NCBI GenBank assembly: GCA_022432975.1
Contig: CM039512.1
Location: forward strand, 30,293,574 to 30,357,573
Length of the DNA: 64,000 nt
Source: Begonia masoniana
Lineage: Eukaryota > Streptophyta > Magnoliopsida > Cucurbitales > Begoniaceae
Direction: 5' to 3'
Shown here: positions 47,901 to 57,966 of the stretch, piece by piece
Numbering within the stretch: the first letter of the stretch is position 1
How the letters are laid out: the number at the start of each line of letters is the position of its first letter
The notes under the pieces: model-generated
Told to the model about the DNA's origin: nothing
Database searches by the model: none
What the model saw: only the letters and a program-made list of their open reading frames with translations
Position numbers and translations under genes: made by a program

Positions 47901-48918
47901 GAAAAAGGAAATGTTTTAAACCTCATTTAAACCACTGTAGCCGACACCTTCCTTTTCGGCGATTTCTTCTCTCCCGAGCTCTTGCTCTCTGCTTTCAACA
48001 TACTCTCTTCGACGATCAGTTTTCTCTGCCACTACTCGACTACTCTGTGCCCGAGGTATGCAATAGACAACGTAGCTATCTGTTAGTTTGTTAGCCCTGT
48101 TTTCTACTCGGCATTGGAGTTTTGGATTTTCCAATGGCCGACTAATAATAAGAACATTTGAAATCTGAGAGTGGCAATGCTTTTATCAAATCGATTTTGG
48201 ACGTTTAAAACAACCACCCCTGAGTTATCGGTAATCGAATCTGTCTGTTTTGGTTTTGGGATTTCAGACTACATTGAGTATTAAACTAAGAATTCGGGAA
48301 TGACTCTTAGCTATTAGACCCTAGGATGACTTGTGAGTAGAACTTTTAGGATTTTGTTTTAACTACTGTAATGTGAATGTTTTAGGTGAAGAAGTTTGAA
48401 GAGAAAGGAGCTCAAATCGCTAAGGAGACCAGGTAAGTGAATGTATAGGATTTCCGGCCAATAGGGCCCTACATCACAAGGATGCTAGATAGTCACTGAT
48501 ATGACGATTAGAAGTTATTATGCTACAGTCTAGTACTTATGTTGACGTTTAGTTTAATGGTAAGTTTCATACTGGATGAATGTTCTATTCTGTAGCTTGA
48601 ATGAGTTAAGAATTTCCATGTTCATGCATTATCAATGTTTTATGCACATGAAAATGTTTTAAAAGCATGTTTTCTCATGAACAAAATAAGATGATAAAAT
48701 CCCTGCAACGTGGTTGAGTGAGGGTTGGGGGCGGTTCGACGTATGTCACAGTCCAAGGAAGGACATATGAATACGACCTGCAGTAGGGACCATGATCAAA
48801 CTCACTGTCGAACCCCCTTTACCGGCACAAATCATCTCTCATTCCACACAACTTAAATGATGAATATGAACAATGATTATGAATACTGATTACGAATGAT
48901 GAATATGAACAATGATTA

Positions 48919-51900
48919 TGTAACGACCATAATACTGTACCCTTATTTACCCTTAAATTACTGTACAGTTTTTCTTTACTTCTTTTATCCTTAGCGTTTA
49001 TGCAGAAAACAATTTAATAAAACGTTTAATATAATTACAAAACAATTATTTAAACCAACTCGTACACAAACACCTACAAAATACAACCTCACATTTCACT
49101 AACACAATTCTATCTATACCACAAATTCTATCCACATCGCAATCATACACTTCACATTACAACTTAATTTCAAACCACCAATACTCCTACATCTCCATAA
49201 TCTCGTTCAAAACAACTCGTGACATATTTAAACAAAACACATTTCCATGAAAACGAACTACGTGGTTCCGTTTAAAAGTTTAACATTTCCTCCTGTTTCA
49301 AAGAAGATACCAAGCAGTTCCATATCATTTAAATAACTTATTTAACAAAACACTTTATAAAACAGTTTGCCAAAACATCCGTATATAGATCTATCAGCTA
49401 ACCAGAACCAAACATCCATCTAACTGACCCATCATTAACTCAAAACATCTCTATACCTTTAATTACATCCCCACGGGTCATAATGTGCATCGACTGCTCA
49501 GCACACTCCCACGACCCATCTTCCGTCAACTGCATCACTCCTCAGGTGGAGGGACCTCGTCCTCACCTATGTCGAAGTCACCTACACCATACAGACATCT
49601 ATGAGATAAAAATCTCAGTAAACTCTACGTAAATGCAGATGCGTGCAGTGCATATGGAGTTCAGAAATCATGCATAACATACAGAGCGTCGCAGACAGAA
49701 TGTCACCCAGATCTCATCCCCCTAACCGAAGGGGGTCCATCCAGCAGTCGGACTACCCCGTGCGGTTAGAGGAGGGGGGTACACGCTTACAACACGTACA
49801 GCCGTGCCTGAGCCCCACCTCGCGTGACCAGATAACAGATTACGTTCATTAATTACATTACATGATATGTGGTATTGGTCAGACCCTTAATCGGTCCACA
49901 CAATAGATCGATAGCCCCCAATCTCTGGGCCACATCAGTTTTATGAAAACATCGTGCGGAAATTCATTTTCATGCTTAGTTAAAATACGTGATGCATGAA
50001 CAGTTCAATATAACTATAAACAAACAAGCATGCATACCATCAAGATTGTAAAACATAAACTAGAGAAACAGAACTAAACCTAACTACCCAACCAAAGCAG
50101 ATTAAACTAACACGTCATCAAAACTCCTCGAGACGACCTCGACGTACGGTGTAGGCCAATCGGCCAGAGAAGATCACGAGAACTTACCTCGCGTCCTTAG
50201 CATAATTATAGCACTTGATCAATTTCTTTTTGAATTTGATAAACCTACAACATGTCAACTAAAAAATATCAATATTCACATTTATCATAATAAAATCTTT
50301 GATTATAACTATAACCAATCCAACATATTCATACCATCCAAAGAGAACCAATGCCAAAGTCCATTAGAATCATTTACACAACTATCTATTCCAACCACAA
50401 CCAATCTATATCCAACTAATCCAATTTGAGTAATTTATCCAAAATTTCCAAAAACGTGGCATGATACATAACTCAATTTAAGGATCCAGATCCAAGTGGT
50501 TTTCCTTTACTAATAAAAATTCGGATTATATCACAATACATTATGCCAACTTTAAAAATCCATAACTAATTCTATACATATCGAAACGCTTCGATTCCAA
50601 AGCCCATAGATTCATTCAAATGTCTATTTTATCCCATTAAAACAGTTTGACAAGCTAAAATCGGAAGGAGGGGCAAAAGCATCGGAACAGTAACCTGCCC
50701 CGAATTTCGTTTAACAATTTAGGCTAAACTTTGAAAATTCATAACTTTTTATATACTAATCCAAATTCAATGATTCAATATCCTATTTAAACCTTAACGT
50801 GTCTAGTTTCTAATGGTAAAATTTATTTTATAACCCACTTCAACAGCATAACAGAAATTGCCAAAAACCGAACTGTCCTGTTATTTCGAAAATTCCAGAT
50901 TTCATTAAACTTTAACTACTTCAAAAATTCACCATAAATCGTATACATATCCGAACTCATCGATTCAAAATTCTACGTAAACCTTAGGATGTCTATTTTC
51001 AAATGTTGAAATCCATTTATCACTTTAATCTAAACAACTTGGACGAAATAAATAAAACCTAGACCTGCCCTGTTTTATCAATTTCTCAAATTTCCAGTTT
51101 TACATCAAACATCAACCAATTTAAAAAAATTCGTATCAAATCGAATATAGGTCCAAATTTGATGATTCAAGATGTTATAGAAACTTCAAAGTGTCTAGTT
51201 TTTTCTAGAAAAATCCATTTAACAAACCAGGACAAATAGCTTAGCCGAAAATGGTCAAACCCGTAACCCCCTGTTTTTGTCAATTTTTCACAACCCAATT
51301 CCAATTAATAATCCAACATGAAATTTCTTTAATCCATACCATCCATGGTCATAATCTAATCCTAAACATGATGGAGCATCAAAATGGAGGAAGATTTCAG
51401 CAAGAAATCGAATCTTCATGCATCTAAAACCCACCTTCAAAATCTCATTCAAAAACACTAAAGCTCACAATTATTTATCCTTTACAAGCATAAATCATAA
51501 TCTAACTTTTTCTTACCTTAAATCTCAAAAGGAAGGAGCTTGGCATATAAAACTTGATGCAGCAATGGAGGAAAGCACTTTTCGTGGAAGGAGAAGATTA
51601 GGGATGGTTTTATCACTTAAAAGTCTCAAGGAAAAAAAAAAGAAGCAATAATAATAAAAAGTGGTGATGTGGCCACTTTTAAACCAAGGGTTAAATTTCA
51701 CTTGTCTTTCACTTTACACCACCAAGCTACGTGTAGCTTTTGCTTGCTACATGTAATTTTACACATTTAACTTTCAACGTAAAGAATACACTCCACTTTT
51801 CACTTGGTTTTATTGACTTTTCAACAAAACCATCCCTTTGACTCGTCCATTTATCTTTTATTCTTCTATCACTTTTCTTTATTTATCAAATGCCATGACG

Positions 51901-52141
51901 TCTTCATATTACTTTCCTTCTTTCCTTTGTTTTCTTTTGTTTTTCTTTTCCTCATTTAACGTGAAAGCCTTATTATTGCTATCAATAATTGACTCATTTA
52001 TTCCATGAAAATTATAAATTCTCTTCTAATTTATTTGCTTGACTTCTAAAACAAAATCTTTAACTAATAGCAAATAATATTTTTAACTTTCATTACTAAG
52101 CATATGAGAAAATCCATACAATGAAATTATCGGGTATTACA
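48919..52141 (-). mobile_element. Family A solo LTR nested in the family B solo LTR
   Basis: It runs from TGTAACGACC to GGGTATTACA on the plus strand, 3223 bp, with perfect GATTA duplications at 48914-48918 and 52142-52146. The block at 49470-49590 (CCCCACGGGTCATAATGTGC, GTGGAGGGACCTCGTCC) and the one at 49770-49830 (GGTACACGCTTACAACACGT) match the LTR at 22537, and the second also matches the complement at 63770-63830. No minisatellite is obvious in it. Confidence 0.93.
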
Positions 52142-52754
52142 GATTACGAATGATGATTATGAACAATGATTACGAACGATGAATATGATTCATGATTATG
52201 GACGATGATTATGAATAAGAAAAGACTTATGACCATGTATTTCTCTGAAATATGCATTCATGCATTCATGTTATTGTTGCATTCCTTACTAAGCATTAGG
52301 CTTATAGTTGAACCTTATAATGTAGGTAAAGAGTTAATAGGTGAGGATTCCCAATCCCAAGAGAACGTTTAAAGCTGGTTGCTGGAGGATGTTCAGTGTG
52401 ATAGTGCAAGGCTGGACAGGCGATTAAGTTCCCTGGTTACGCTCATAGTAAGTCAGAAAAGTTTATGATAAACAAATGACTAAGTAGAACAGAATTTCTT
52501 ATAACAATGAGATTCGGATTTGAATGGTTTGACTTTAGAGTCTGAATACGACTTTAAGGATTATTGAATGGTTTGTGTTGCTTAAGTCTTCCGCTATGCG
52601 TATTTTTGGATGAGTTTATGATCCTTACTCTTTGAGGTTTATAGTTACTAAGTTAGGAATCGGGTGAATTGTGATATGTTCTATCGGATGAAGATGTTTG
52701 ATGACTATAGTGTTTTACTGCCGTATGATAGAAGCTGGATGAGGCAATCATCCG

Positions 52755-53350
52755 GCTGACATCATCGGCAGATGTCAAATGATGGAAGTTGAACGATTGA
52801 GTCTTCCGGGTGACGTCACCGGAAGATGTAGTATGACGTCACCGGAAGATGTAGTATGTTTCCTCGTTGGATGATATAAATGTTATTTTGTCGTCTAGCA
52901 TTCGGTGGATGAAGTGCATTCCTTCACCGGACGATGTAAATGGTATTTTGTCGTCTAGCGTTCGGTGGATGAACTGTATTCCTTCACCGGATGATGTAAA
53001 TGGTATTTTGTCGTCTAGCATTCGGTGGATGAAGTGTAATTCTTCACCGGATGATGTAAATGTTAATTTGTCGTCTAGTGACCGGATGATGTGAGTATTT
53101 TCTTATTGTTTAATGTTCAGGTAATGTTTTAAATCGGTCACGTGAGGTACACATGTCCACCGGTCGATGTAGGGTAAATATGAACATCTAGTGGAGAATG
53201 TTCGGGATCGGGCGATGTCTTTAATTAGGCACGTGCAATGCCCGTGGCCACCGGTGGATGCCTATTGCTGGTTGGGATTAGATGTGTCGCGTGGCAGACA
53301 CGTGATCATCGGTCGATGTGAGTCCATAACTCTATCGGTAGATGCAGATC
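52755..53350. repeat. 60-bp repeats and CATCGG dyads in family B LTR
   Basis: About 3.5 units of 60 bp (TTTTGTCGTCTAGCATTCGG, then CCTTCACCGGATGATG) span 52865-53095. They are preceded by a duplicated GACGTCACCGGAAGATGTAG (52810-52855). Flanking single motifs ATCATCGGCAGATGTC (52761), ATCATCGGTCGATG and CTATCGGTAGATGCAG (53330) match the copia minisatellite core. Confidence 0.8.
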
Positions 53351-53756
53351 AAGAGATGTTTGAAAAAAAAAACAAAGAGGGAATAATATTAACACTAATA
53401 ATGAACAAGGTGTATGGAAGTAATAATCAAATGATTAAGAGGTTAAGTAATGAATTGTGTGGCGATTTCTGTTGGGGTCGTTACACTTTTTATTTAATTA
53501 CGGTTTACACTCACAATGCCAAACAATGCAACTACTCATGTCTAGCGTACTGTAACTCATGATGCAAGCCAACAAAATATGCAATACAACACAACGCAAA
53601 ATAAATAACCGATCATTAAACCCTACCGCTCTATGGTATAGGCCTAAGGCAACAAAAAGAATTTTGCTACTTGCCTGGTTGCTCGGTTCGTCATTGCTCA
53701 CTTTGTCCGATTAAATTATCCGCTCGACAACCTAGAAAATATAGAAAATCTCTTAG

Positions 53757-54334
53757 AACTAGCACAATTGAGCGTTAAAAACTGCATGTGATAAGATCGG
53801 TTGCATCGTGTATTGTTTGCATTCATTAGTCCCTACTTGCTAAGCATTAGGCTTACTTTTCGTGTTCTATGGTGTAGGTGACGAGATTTAGCCAGGTGAG
53901 ATAGATGAGATAGCCCAGGACTAGGCAGCAGTTGGTGATGTATGGAGCATGCCAGTGTGGGCACTTGTCGAGGTGTCACGACCACGTTCTCGGGTAGTTT
54001 GTGGGAGTTTGATAATTTGCGTTGTAGATAGCTTTTTGTTAAATATTTTGAATTATTGTTAAAAATGGTCTTTTGAGGATTGGTTTGTGTGTAAATGATG
54101 GTATTTTGAGACTTGGATTTCAGGTGTTGGGTTATAGAAATTTTAGTTGTTATTCTGCCAATTTTTTTCAAATAATAAACGCATTTTTGGCACGTTTTCT
54201 AACCATTTTCGAGGGTTCGAAAAACCCAAAAATCGAGTGAAAATTTTATCGAATATTATTTTAAACGTTGTTTTAAACGCGAGAAGTGTGAACAAAGTAA
54301 CGCACCGAGCCGGGGCGGGTTCGGGAGCGTTACA
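53757..54334 (+). repeat. Truncated family C 5' LTR, plus orientation
   Basis: It starts within the LTR near AGCACAATTGAGCG and ends GGGAGCGTTACA, directly followed by a PBS and gag. The upstream part and the minisatellite are missing. It is a close inverted copy of 44096 to about 44670. Confidence 0.8.
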
Positions 54335-54337
54335 AGT

Positions 54338-54349
54338 TGGTATCAGAGC
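54338..54349 (+). other. Primer-binding site of the family C gypsy element
   Basis: TGGTATCAGAGC starts four bases after the LTR end at 54334, complementary to initiator Met tRNA. Confidence 0.9.
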
Positions 54350-54491
54350 AAAAGTAGTTGAGGCGTTCAAAGAATTACCCGACAATGCCGGCCGTCATGC
54401 AACGTGCTTCATCGACTGTAAGTAATTCTTTCCTCTAGTGAGTTTATATCTAAGTTAGATTGTTTTAACTCTTGTACATGATTAAATTAAG

Positions 54492-55166
54492 ATGCAGAAC
54501 CTAAGAAGACCTGGACGACCTAGAAACGAATCAGAACTACCTAGAAACCCACTTGAAGAGTCAGTTAAGCAGCTTGCTGACTTGGTTACACGGCAAGCAG
54601 AGTTGTTTGGATCTTTGATTGGGCAGGGAGGACTGGGAAGTGCTGGTGCCGGTTCTAGTGGGGACAGATTTCGGAGGTTGAACCCTCCAGTGTTTGAAGG
54701 CCGATTGACAGATCCTATAGCTGCAGAACGGTGGATTTGTACCATTGAAAATATGTTTAAAGTCGCTGAGGTAGAAGAATTAAGCAAAGTGAAGTGTGCC
54801 ACTTTTCATCTGACCAATAATGCCCAAAGTTGGTGGGAGACGGTGGAGGCTACCACCGGTCCCCAAGATTTAACCTGGAAAGAATTTAAAGAGTTGTTCT
54901 TCGACAAATACTATAATCAGACAGTCCAAGCTGCAAAGAAAATAGAATTTATGGCGTTAAAACAAACAGGATCAGTGGGAGATTATATTCAGCAGTTTGA
55001 ATTGTTGTCTCGATTTGCCAGCCACCTAGTTAGTCGGGAAGAAGAAAAAATATTTAAGTTCGTGCAGGGCCTGAAACCAGAAATTTATATGTTGGTGAGG
55101 ACCTTCGGGATTGAGGGAATATCATTTTCTAGCGTGGTGGCGAAAGCATTAGAGGTAGAGGAGGCT
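54492..55166 (+). pseudogene. gypsy gag N-terminal half, cut by an LTR insertion
   Basis: The open frame starts MQNLRRPGRPRNESELPR and holds the gypsy capsid domain (residues about 75-190: WICTIENMFKVAE, AQSWWETVEATTG, FFDKYYNQTVQAA, GSVGDYIQQFELLSRFA). It is close in layout to the Tekay-type gag at 58.2-58.6 kb. About 225 residues are real gag. From 55167 the frame runs into an inserted family B LTR (TGTAACACCC), so the later residues up to 55283 are chance. The zinc knuckle and pol are absent. A leader with CGACTGTAAGT (GTAAGT at 54418-54423) precedes it. Confidence 0.88.
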
Positions 55167-55580
55167 TGTAACACCCGACAATTTCGGCCAGGTGATTTTC
55201 TTAACCATTTTAATTGTCACCCTTTTATTGACCTTTATGATTTTAAATTTAATGTCAAAACTTATTTATTACAAGTTGAGTGAAACTAGGTTGGGTGGCA
55301 AGTTTGTAATTAAGGTGGATTTTAATTGGTATAAATAGGTTATGGGAATTCTTAAACCTCATTAAAACCTCGCTGTAGCCGACATTTCCTCTCTCGGCGA
55401 TTCCCTTCCTTCCAGAGCTCACTCTCTGCCAGCTATTCCTTCGCCGGCGACAAGTTCTTCAGCCTCCACTTTGAAAATCCACGCTCTTGGTAAGACTTAG
55501 ACAATGTAGTTACTGGGTAGTTACTTAGAGCTCTGTCTTCAGCTAGAACTTGTACTTTCGGATTCTTCACTAACAAAGTA
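55167..55580 (+). repeat. Truncated family B LTR
   Basis: It starts TGTAACACCCGACAATTTCG after AGGCT (55162-55166, half of a possible TSD) and follows the first about 410 bp of the 47732 LTR. It stops at about 55575-55600, where gypsy pol C-terminal coding begins. The missing portion implies a deletion. Confidence 0.8.
55330..55338 (+). promoter_or_regulatory. TATA box in truncated family B LTR
   Basis: TATAAATAG lies about 163 bp from the LTR start, at the same place as TATATAAA in the 47732 copy. Confidence 0.5.
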
Positions 55581-55844
55581 ATGGTAGTGACAATCATGAT
55601 CTATGTTTGTGATGTGATCCAAGCAGCGACAAAGCCCAAGCCCAAGAGCAACGATCCAATTGAGGACATTGGCGGCCCAATGACACGGTCCAAAGCTAAG
55701 AAGATGCGTGAGGCCTTGCAAGGATTAATTTTAGAGATCCAAGGGAGAGAGGAGCCGCGGCAACTTGATCTAAAACTATTGAATGTGTCGAGGATTGAAG
55801 ATAATCAAAATCAAGTTGAAGCAAGGGAGGCCAAAGATGCATGA
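55581..55844 (+). pseudogene. gypsy pol C-terminal tail
   Basis: The part from about residue 27 on (DPIEDIGGPMTRSKAKKMRE, then ALQGLILEIQGREEP) matches the tail that ends the polyprotein in some plant gypsy elements: a GP[ML]TR[SA]KAK motif followed by an amphipathic helix. The first about 25 residues are probably not part of it. The natural stop is at 55842-55844. RT, RNase H and integrase are missing upstream because a family B LTR fragment is fused there. Confidence 0.65.
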
Positions 55845-55853
55845 AGATTTACA

Positions 55854-56472
55854 TGTGCCATGCACATGCACGTGCAAGAATTAAAAAGTCACATGAGAAG
55901 CACATGCAAATCCAAACAAATTACGTATAAGAGATTTTATCTGACAGAATCTACTCAAATCAATTCAAATCATATTCAAACGTAGTTTAAACATGAGATG
56001 ATATCTTATCATGCAAAAGATCATTATCTCACGATTTTATTAGTTATTTTATTTTTATTTTCGTTTTTTTTTATTATTTAATTTAATTTTCATGTGTAGC
56101 CTATTTAATAGCAAAACACTTTTGATTTAGGAGGACAAGTTTGAATTAAAAAATTGAGTGTTTTTTTTAGAGAGGATTTCTCTTTAGTTCTTTGCGAAGA
56201 ACAACGATCTTCTTCAAGTCACGCTTGAAGAATCTCGCTTGATAGCTTTGGTTCTTACCAACGAGTTTGGTCTGGGTCAAGTTCCTGTTTTGATAGCTTT
56301 GTTTCAGCCAACAGGTGTGGCTCGGGTCAAGCTCTTGTTTTGATAACTAGGGTTCCATCGAATTCTTCGATTGGGGTCTTAGTTCCTTACTTTGTTCTTG
56401 AATCAAAAGGCGTTCCTTTCAATTATTCCGCGTTGTTGTCGGGTCCCGGGTCCTTTCGATCCGAGGTTCGCA
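55854..56472 (+). repeat. Short LTR between a pol tail and a gag start (family E)
   Basis: It is bounded approximately by TGTGCCATGC after the pol stop and by TTCGCA just before TCAGTTGGTATCAGAGC. The length is about 620 bp; the left boundary is tentative. A partly repeated segment (TTGATAGCTTTG, GGTCAAG) lies at 56235-56345. Confidence 0.55.
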
Positions 56473-56477
56473 TCAGT

Positions 56478-56489
56478 TGGTATCAGAGC
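56478..56489 (+). other. Primer-binding site, family E
   Basis: TGGTATCAGAGC lies five bases after the presumed LTR end. Confidence 0.85.
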
Positions 56490-57259
56490 TTCGGCTCCTT
56501 GATTCAAGAAGCTATCTTTAATTTTTTGTTATCGATATTTTCTTCATCTTATTCTATTCGTCCTAGTACTCAAAAAGGCACCAAAAAAAAAAAATTTCCG
56601 TCTTTATTATCAAGTCTCGATTTTTATCATCAATTTTTTTCTTCTTGTGAATTTCTCCTCTTGAAATTCGAAGAGTACAAAAAAAAATTGTCAAAAGTCA
56701 AAAAAAAAAAAGAGTTGTTGTCAAAAGTCAAAAAAAAAAAGGAGTTGTGAGAAGTCAAAAAAAAAAAAATCGAAATTTTGTTCTAGAGATTTTGAAATTT
56801 CTAGCCTTTTAAATTCAAAAATTCGTAGATAATTGTTATCTTCATTCAAAATATTGTCTTTATCCAAATTTATTCCTTGAAGGTTCAAATTGTTGAATCT
56901 TCATTTGAAAGATTGTCATCATCCAAAGTTTTGTCTTATTTCAATCATACCCTTGATTTAGCCATCTTTACAAGTTTGAACCTTTGAGCTTTAAAGTTTG
57001 ATTTTTTATAGTTTGGCTTGTTGAATATTTACCATCGATCAAGTTATTACGTAAAGAACTAGAAGGGAGATCTAGAGGTAAAAGGCAAGAGGGTGAGACT
57101 ATTATAGAAAAAGCCTTAAATTTTGAGCGAAACACGAGTGGAGTGACATCCATCGAGAGTAAACACGTGAGGGAGAGGTAAGGTTCATTACTTAATTATT
57201 ATTTTTTTACTTCTAACAATTTTCTTTTATTTTTCTTATTGTGGTCGAAAAAGAATATC
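56490..57259 (+). other. Family E leader, poly-A-rich, non-coding
   Basis: Between the PBS and the gag Met lies about 770 bp with several A-runs (56583-56593, 56700-56712, 56733-56745, 56757-56769), including a repeated TTGTCAAAAGTC block (56687-56740). No ORF of note is in frame with gag. Confidence 0.5.
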
Positions 57260-57415
57260 ATGAGTGGGGAACACAACGACGTTGATTTAAAATTGTTCAT
57301 GAAAGCCATGCAAGATCAATTCACGGCTCTAAATCAGAGAATGGAACGATTGGAAACTCCGACACCTAATCATGCACGACAAAGGAAGGATTTTGATGGA
57401 GAATCCGAAGAGTAT
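57260..57415 (+). pseudogene. Family E gag N-terminus, truncated
   Basis: The frame starts MSGEHNDVDLKLFMKAMQDQ and contains a coiled-coil-like stretch (FTALNQRMERLE), common at the start of plant gypsy gag. After 52 codons it is cut at 57416 by an LTR beginning TGTGATGACCC. AGTAT (57411-57415) would be one half of the TSD; the other half is outside the window. Confidence 0.6.
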
Positions 57416-57805
57416 TGTGATGACCCGAATCTGTAAGTCCCGAATCTGTACTGGTACGATGGCTGCACGAACCGGAACCCGGATGGCGGTACGTCCGCGC
57501 GGGCGAGCCGGAAGGTGACAGGTCGTAAAGAGGGGGTCGTCACAATCCCACAGCGCTTGGGGAAGTATGTGGAAATGAAACATATGTAAGAGATCCCTCC
57601 CAAGATAGTAAGACGCGTTTTGGAGCTCAATTGACAACGGATCCCATAAGAACTCCCAAGTTAAGAGGGCTTCGGCGAGAGTAATTCCAGGTTGGGTGAC
57701 CTTCCGGGAAGTGCTCTCGCCAAACAAAGCCGTGAGGGGAGGATATTGGGCTGCGGCCCGATCCCCGGAGCGGACAATATCTTGCTGGGATGAGGGGTCG
57801 TTACA
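57416..57805 (+). repeat. 5' LTR-like sequence with degenerate 5S rRNA segment (Cassandra-like)
   Basis: It starts TGTGATGACCC, ends GGTCGTTACA and is directly followed by a PBS. It is about 390 bp, much shorter than other LTRs here. The middle holds a 5S-like stretch, and after that GGACAATATCTTGCTGGG, which resembles the tail of Cassandra TRIM LTRs as I remember them. The 3' LTR of the adjoining gypsy element (62474 on) begins differently and looks like family A, so the two LTRs do not match. Confidence 0.7.
57638..57722 (+). ncRNA. 5S rRNA-derived promoter region within an LTR
   Basis: The segment follows plant 5S rRNA from GGATCCCAT through AAGTTAAG (A-box region, about 57658-57673), GGCGAGAGTA (intermediate element, about 57674-57683) and GGTTGGGTGACC (C-box region, about 57690-57701) to GGGAAGTGCTC. 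Several bases differ from the usual plant 5S. The 5' part of 5S (about 25-30 nt) is not clearly conserved. It is not a standard 5S gene; in Cassandra elements such a segment can act as an internal RNA polymerase III promoter. Activity here is unknown. Confidence 0.75.
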
Positions 57806-57807
57806 AA

Positions 57808-57819
57808 TGGTATCAAAGC
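57808..57819 (+). other. Primer-binding site of the Tekay-type element, mutated
   Basis: TGGTATCAAAGC has one change (A for G) from the TGGTATCAGAGC used by other elements in the window. Confidence 0.8.
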
Positions 57820-57840
57820 CCCCGGGTTTTAAAATCGATT

Positions 57841-57896
57841 CTGTAGACTGCTCGACTGCACAGCCACTACGCGGACATCCTTCATCAACTGTAAGT
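57841..57896 (+). promoter_or_regulatory. Conserved gypsy leader with GTAAGT
   Basis: CTGTAGACTGCTCGACTGCA, then CAGCCACTACGCGGACATCC, is shared with minus-strand copies at 22450-22500 and 40810-40860. GTAAGT follows at 57891-57896. AG acceptor-like sites after pyrimidine-rich runs occur at 57921-57922 and 57953-57954, before the gag Met at 57967. Packaging, dimerisation or splicing are possible roles; none is shown. Confidence 0.5.
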
Positions 57897-57966
57897 CTGT
57901 TTACTGCTTTGTTTGATTTCAGTTTCTTAGGATTACTTGTTTTAAATTTTATAGGAGTTTATAAGT

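Larger units (their letters stand above)
47732..53485 (+). mobile_element. Family B solo LTR containing another solo LTR
   Basis: It starts TGTAACACCCAACA and ends GGGGTCGTTACA, flanked by CTTTT at 47727-47731 and 53486-53490. Removing the nested 48919-52141 LTR and one TSD copy leaves about 2.5 kb. Its first about 400 bp resemble 55167-55575 (AACTAGGTTGGGTGGCAA, TGTAGCCGACA). It carries a 60-bp repeat array and CATCGG-type dyads at 52760-53350. No PBS or coding domain is attached. Confidence 0.9.
44096..53756 (-). mobile_element. Family C LTR, minus orientation, split by two nested solo LTRs
   Basis: Host pieces are 44096-44829, 47570-47731 and 53491 to about 53756. It starts TGTAACGCCCC, the inverted counterpart of the LTR end at 54334. 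Its first about 570 bp are an inverted copy of about 53757-54334. Beyond a 30-bp repeat array it continues with sequence equivalent to 30560-30780 of the 29913 LTR in inverted orientation (CCTTAGGCCTATACCATAGA, complement at 53625-53650). It then changes to plus orientation at about 53.75 kb. No PBS lies to its left. Confidence 0.65.

Noticed and set aside
56340..56750. A 136-codon ORF ending in Lys-rich repeats
   Set aside because: It runs across the LTR end, PBS and A-rich leader of a gypsy element and is not in frame with gag.
57638..57722. A functional 5S rRNA gene
   Set aside because: Only part of 5S is recognisable, with changes in the control boxes, and it sits inside an LTR-like unit next to a PBS.
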